Origin: Rhodospirillales bacterium
Lineage (GTDB): Bacteria; Pseudomonadota; Alphaproteobacteria; Rhodospirillales; JAPHTL01
Assembly (NCBI GenBank): GCA_026193355.1
Contig: JAPHTL010000228.1
Span: 1-9,939 of the forward strand
DNA: 9,939 nucleotides
Direction of reading: 5' to 3'
Of this stretch, positions 7,180 to 9,939 are shown piece after piece. The notes under the pieces are model-generated. The model worked only from the letters and a program-made list of their open reading frames with translations. It was not told where the DNA came from and did not search any database. Within the stretch, counting starts at the first letter, position 1. Every line of letters begins with the position of its first letter. Both the position numbers and the translations under genes were made by a program.

Positions 7180-7295
7180 TGACCTATCCTGTCAATGATC
7201 GCGATGTTCTTTTCAAAACGTTATCCCACACGTTGCGTCACCCGCAAACTGCTTGTCCCCTACATGGAACCTTTTGATGACTTGACCTGTGCTGT
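7180..7295 (+). repeat. Two 13-base direct repeats in the divergent intergenic region
   Basis: TGACCTATCCTGT at 7180-7192 and TGACCTGTGCTGT at 7283-7295 match at 11 of 13 positions and lie 103 bases apart, close to ten helical turns. The left copy sits about 20 bases before the phosphatase ATG and the right copy about 30 bases before the MocR ATG, so each could control one of the divergent genes. MocR-family regulators are known to bind direct repeats in their own upstream regions, usually more closely spaced. A shorter pair, ACGTT at 7218-7222 and 7230-7234, lies between them. Function is inferred only. Confidence 0.4.
7220..7248 (-). promoter_or_regulatory. Weak candidate promoter for the sensor phosphatase
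   Basis: On the minus strand TTTGCG (7243-7248) and GATAAC (7220-7225) are separated by exactly 17 bases and would give a leader of about 50 bases before the phosphatase ATG at 7160. The -35 matches consensus at 3 of 6 and the -10 at 4 of 6 positions, so this is only a plausible candidate. Confidence 0.28.
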
Positions 7296-7324
7296 GTCGC
7301 CATCCCGATACGCTGTTTAGAATA

Positions 7325-8881
7325 ATGACCGGAGAGCGGTTTTTTAAAGCAACCATACGATACGACATCAGGAGTGGGGGGGGAGTCCTGGTTCAGCTTC
7401 CGGTTCAATTAGACAGTAAAAGTTCGCATTCCCTACAGCGCCAGCTATTCGAGAAAATTCGGAAGCTGATACTTTCGGGTGTTCTGCGTCCGGGTACCCT
7501 CGTGCCCGCAACAAGAGCGCTTGCCAACCAGCTTCAGATTTCACGCAACACGGTCATGCTTGCCTACGAACGCCTGATTACCGAGGGCTATCTGCAAAGC
7601 AAAAAGGCCGTTGGAACATTTGTAAGTTTCGACATTCCCGAAACATCCATCCTCCACGCCCACGGCGGCACATATGAAACTGGAAACGAACCGCCCCCCC
7701 TGCCCCGGCAACCTGTCATCTTCACAGGGCAGGCGCACGCACTGGCAAATCTGGGCGCACGACCTCTTGCCGTCGATTTCTGGATCGGGCGTCCTGACCC
7801 AGGTTCTTTTCCATCGAAAACATGGCGTCGGCTGATCGCGCGACACCTTTCCAAGGCAGTCTGCGATATCACCGATTACGGCGATCCGGCAGGCCTTCCA
7901 TCCCTGCGTAAGGCCATTGCCGATCATATAGCCTTAGCGAGGGGAATCACGGCCAAGCCAGAACAGGTAATGATCGTCTCGGGCGCGCAAGAGGCCCTGA
8001 ACATAATCGCACGGCTGTTTGTGAAGACCGGAACCCCCGTAGCCGTCGAATGCCCTTGCTATCAGGGCGCCGTTTACCTCATGGAAAGCTTCGGCGCAAA
8101 GCTCCTGCCCGTTCCGATCGAACAGGACGGGATAGATGTCCGCGCCTTGCCAAAACGGAAAACGGCCCTCATCTACGTAACGCCGTCGCATCAGTATCCC
8201 CTGGGGGTGACGTTATCTCTGGAAAAACGCATCCGCCTGCTCGACTGGTCCCGCCATACAGGCGCCTACATCATTGAAGACGATTACGATAGCGACTTCC
8301 GATACCAAGGCTCTCCCCTTACCGCCCTTAAAGGGTTGAGCGGCGGTGAAGGTGTTATCTACCTGGGGACGTTTTCAAAGTCCATCGGCGCCGGTTTGCG
8401 GACTGGCTATATGGTTCTGCCCGACGAGCTCATCGAACCGGCTGGGATTGTTAAAGCCCTCATGAACAATGGGCATCCATGGCTGGTTCAATCCGTTTTG
8501 TGCGATTTCATGACCAGCGGCGGCTATGCGGCCCACCTCAGAAAAATCCGCAGGACATACATGTCACGAAGGGATCGCCTTATTGAGGAACTAAACCGTC
8601 ATTTTGGCGAGGTCGACATAACGGGTCGCGAAGCGGGAATGCATATCGCGTGGCATCTTCCGTCATGGATGCCAAAAGCGATCGAGCTACAGGAAATAGC
8701 CCAGCAGAAAGGCATCGGCATTTACTCCCTGATGCGGGGCGCGGCGGTATGCCTGCAAAAAACGACATACGATCAAAAAACCATCTTGCTTGGCTTTTCA
8801 TCAACGACAGAAGAAAAAATATCGTTTGGGATTGGTGAAATTGCCACCGCCATCCACAAAAACCATGCTCCGCAGGACTGA
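7325..8881 (+). CDS. MocR/PdxR-type transcriptional regulator (GntR HTH fused to aminotransferase domain)
   Basis: The protein is 518 residues from ATG 7325. A GntR winged helix-turn-helix occupies about 35-100, with TRALANQLQISRNTVMLAYE (63-82) as recognition region. After a linker comes a fold-type I PLP-binding domain: DYGDPAGLPSLRKAIADHI (184-202), SGAQEALN (219-226), YVTPSHQYPLG (284-294), EDDYDSDFRY (318-327) and GTFSKSIGAGLRTGY (348-362), where Lys352 should form the Schiff base. Such proteins sense PLP or an amino-type ligand and usually control divergent or adjacent genes (GabR, TauR, PdxR, EhuR). All cofactor residues I can check are present. A GTG at 7289 would add 12 residues, but it lies inside a repeat that may be an operator; neither start has a good ribosome site. 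TAGAAT at 7318-7323 resembles a -10 but sits too close to the ATG. The regulated genes could be the divergent phosphatase or genes further out; the ligand is unknown. Confidence 0.93.
   Translation: MTGERFFKATIRYDIRSGGGVLVQLPVQLDSKSSHSLQRQLFEKIRKLILSGVLRPGTLVPATRALANQLQISRNTVMLAYERLITEGYLQSKKAVGTFVSFDIPETSILHAHGGTYETGNEPPPLPRQPVIFTGQAHALANLGARPLAVDFWIGRPDPGSFPSKTWRRLIARHLSKAVCDITDYGDPAGLPSLRKAIADHIALARGITAKPEQVMIVSGAQEALNIIARLFVKTGTPVAVECPCYQGAVYLMESFGAKLLPVPIEQDGIDVRALPKRKTALIYVTPSHQYPLGVTLSLEKRIRLLDWSRHTGAYIIEDDYDSDFRYQGSPLTALKGLSGGEGVIYLGTFSKSIGAGLRTGYMVLPDELIEPAGIVKALMNNGHPWLVQSVLCDFMTSGGYAAHLRKIRRTYMSRRDRLIEELNRHFGEVDITGREAGMHIAWHLPSWMPKAIELQEIAQQKGIGIYSLMRGAAVCLQKTTYDQKTILLGFSSTTEEKISFGIGEIATAIHKNHAPQD
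7376..7383 (+). repeat. Run of eight G inside the MocR-type gene
   Basis: An uninterrupted G8 run falls at codons 18-20 (Gly-Gly-Gly) of the MocR-type gene, after the only plausible start codons and before the helix-turn-helix. With eight G the frame is intact; seven or nine would break it. It could be a slippage-prone site or just chance. Confidence 0.9.
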
Positions 8882-8966
8882 TTCTTCATGAATACCGAAA
8901 ACGGCTGATCGCCCAACGAGTTGCGGCAGGATTCCAAATCGCATAATATCCGGCGTCATCGATAAT

Positions 8967-8996
8967 TTGACGCGTTTGCAAATATTATGAATTAAA
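8967..8996 (+). promoter_or_regulatory. Candidate promoter for lptD
   Basis: TTGACG at 8967-8972 is followed after 18 bases by ATTAAA at 8991-8996 (TTAAAT one base further is equivalent). The surrounding 60 bases are notably AT-rich compared with neighbouring genes, as expected for a promoter. It lies in the 135-base gap between the MocR-type gene and lptD and would give a short leader. No clear terminator hairpin follows the MocR-type gene in this gap. Confidence 0.42.
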
Positions 8997-9016
8997 TATC
9001 CTGGGCCGTACGGAAA

Positions 9017-9939
9017 TTGACTTTCTGTTTATTTAAAGGACCTGCAAGGGCATTTCCGGCGATTGCGATCGCCGCGCTGTTCCTGTTCGCCTCGCCGCCA
9101 TCATTCGCCCAGGTCGAGGTAAAGAGCCGCGACGGCAATGATGTCATGTTTTCCGCCGATCAACTGACCTATCACCAAGATATCGGCGTTATCGTTGCCT
9201 CGGGAAACGTAGAGGTTACACATGGCGACGAACTCCTCGTTGCCGACAGCCTCAGCTATGACGAAAAGCGCGACACCATCACCGCGCAGGGAAACGTTCG
9301 TTACCTCCAGTCCAGCGGCAATGTTCTCTTTTCCGAGTTTTTCGAGCTGACATCTGACTTCAAGACCGGAACAGCCAAAAACATAATGCTGCTTATGACC
9401 GATGATTCACGGGCAGCCGCGCATTCGGCCACACGGGAAGCGGGCAGTTTCACCACATTCCACAAGGCTGTCTATTCTCCGTGTCGCGCCTGCGAGGAAT
9501 CACCGGGGCGCCCCCTTGTCTGGCAGGTCAAGGCGGAAGAGGTCAGGCACGATGAAAAGCGCCAGATCGTCGAGTACAAGGACGCCTTTCTTGAGTTTTT
9601 TGGCGTTCCCGTCCTTTACACCCCCTATCTGGCCCATCCGGACCCAAACAAGAAAAGGGAAAGCGGGTTTCTGGCACCCAGCTTCACCAGCAACAGTGAT
9701 CTCGGGTTTCGTTTAAGGACGCCTTACTATTTCAATATCGCACCCGACCGTGACCTGACCGTAGCGCCGCAGTTTTTTCTAACGGAACAGCAGCTCCTGC
9801 TTGAGGGTGAATACAGGCAGCGCACAACCCGCGGGGAATATAGCCTGGCCGCCAGCGGCACCTACGTTGACAGTGGCAGCAAGGGCGCCACAAGCGCAGG
9901 CAAGCAACAATTCAGGGGGCATATCGAAGGCAAGGGCGA
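9017..9939 (+). CDS. lptD: LPS-assembly protein LptD, N-terminal part (cut by window edge)
   Basis: LptD is the outer-membrane barrel that, with LptE, inserts lipopolysaccharide into the outer leaflet. The visible 307 residues begin with a clean signal peptide: basic n-region (Lys7, Arg11), hydrophobic core AIAIAALFLFA (15-25) and a cleavage site around SFA-Q (29-32). A periplasmic OstA/LptA-like jellyroll follows at about 40-130, with FSADQLTY (45-52), ASGNVEV (61-67) and AQGNVRY (90-96). Next come YSPCRAC (153-159), whose CxxC pair is typical of alphaproteobacterial LptD, FFGVPVLYTPYLAHPDP (194-210) and GFLAPSF (217-223) where the barrel begins. The barrel and C-terminal cysteines are outside the window. 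No ATG or GTG can supply the signal peptide; an in-frame TAA at 8993 leaves TTG 9017 as the best start. An ATT at 9062 would shorten the signal peptide to about 16 residues. The first in-frame ATG, at codon 44, would delete the export signal. Confidence 0.92.
   Translation, partial: MTFCLFKGPARAFPAIAIAALFLFASPPSFAQVEVKSRDGNDVMFSADQLTYHQDIGVIVASGNVEVTHGDELLVADSLSYDEKRDTITAQGNVRYLQSSGNVLFSEFFELTSDFKTGTAKNIMLLMTDDSRAAAHSATREAGSFTTFHKAVYSPCRACEESPGRPLVWQVKAEEVRHDEKRQIVEYKDAFLEFFGVPVLYTPYLAHPDPNKKRESGFLAPSFTSNSDLGFRLRTPYYFNIAPDRDLTVAPQFFLTEQQLLLEGEYRQRTTRGEYSLAASGTYVDSGSKGATSAGKQQFRGHIEGKG

Noticed and set aside
7325..8881. Plain class I aminotransferase
   Set aside because: A GntR winged helix-turn-helix precedes the PLP domain, which defines a MocR-type regulator.
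9402..9716. 104-codon plus-strand reading frame inside lptD
   Set aside because: It lies in another frame of a well-supported LptD sequence and has no domain features.

Overview
The window looks like core chromosome of an alphaproteobacterium with moderately high GC. The evidence is the run trpG-trpD-trpC-moaC-moeA, an alphaproteobacterial style of LptD with a CxxC pair in the periplasmic part, and GC-rich codon use throughout. I cannot fix the genus from sequence alone. I see no phage genes, insertion sequences, CRISPR arrays, tRNAs or rRNAs.

Layout. (1) Bases 1-269, minus strand: the N-terminus of a copper-exporting P-type ATPase (CopA-like), cut by the window edge. A 240-base divergent intergenic region follows, with a CueR/HmrR-like promoter facing copA and a weak promoter candidate facing trpG. 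(2) Bases 510-4665, plus strand: five tightly packed genes, trpG, trpD, trpC, moaC and moeA, with 1-base overlaps or gaps of 2-10 bases. They join tryptophan synthesis (the glutaminase subunit and two following steps) to molybdenum cofactor synthesis. trpE is not present. (3) Bases 4755-5291, plus strand: a two-ACT-domain protein resembling the glycine-cleavage regulator GcvR, preceded by an 8-base perfect inverted repeat. (4) Bases 5310-7160, minus strand: a membrane-anchored sensor phosphatase (periplasmic sensor, HAMP, SpoIIE/RsbU-type PP2C), convergent with the ACT gene. (5) Bases 7325-8881, plus strand: a MocR/PdxR-type regulator (GntR helix-turn-helix fused to an aminotransferase fold), divergent from the phosphatase across a region with two near-identical 13-base direct repeats. 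(6) From 9017 to the right edge, plus strand: the N-terminal third or more of LptD, the outer-membrane LPS-insertion protein, apparently starting at TTG.

Most of the window is ordinary housekeeping sequence and I found no convincing undescribed system. The points most worth checking are regulatory: the copper-type promoter, the direct repeats between phosphatase and MocR gene, the hairpin before the ACT gene, the eight-G run inside the MocR gene, and the MocR regulator lying directly upstream of lptD.
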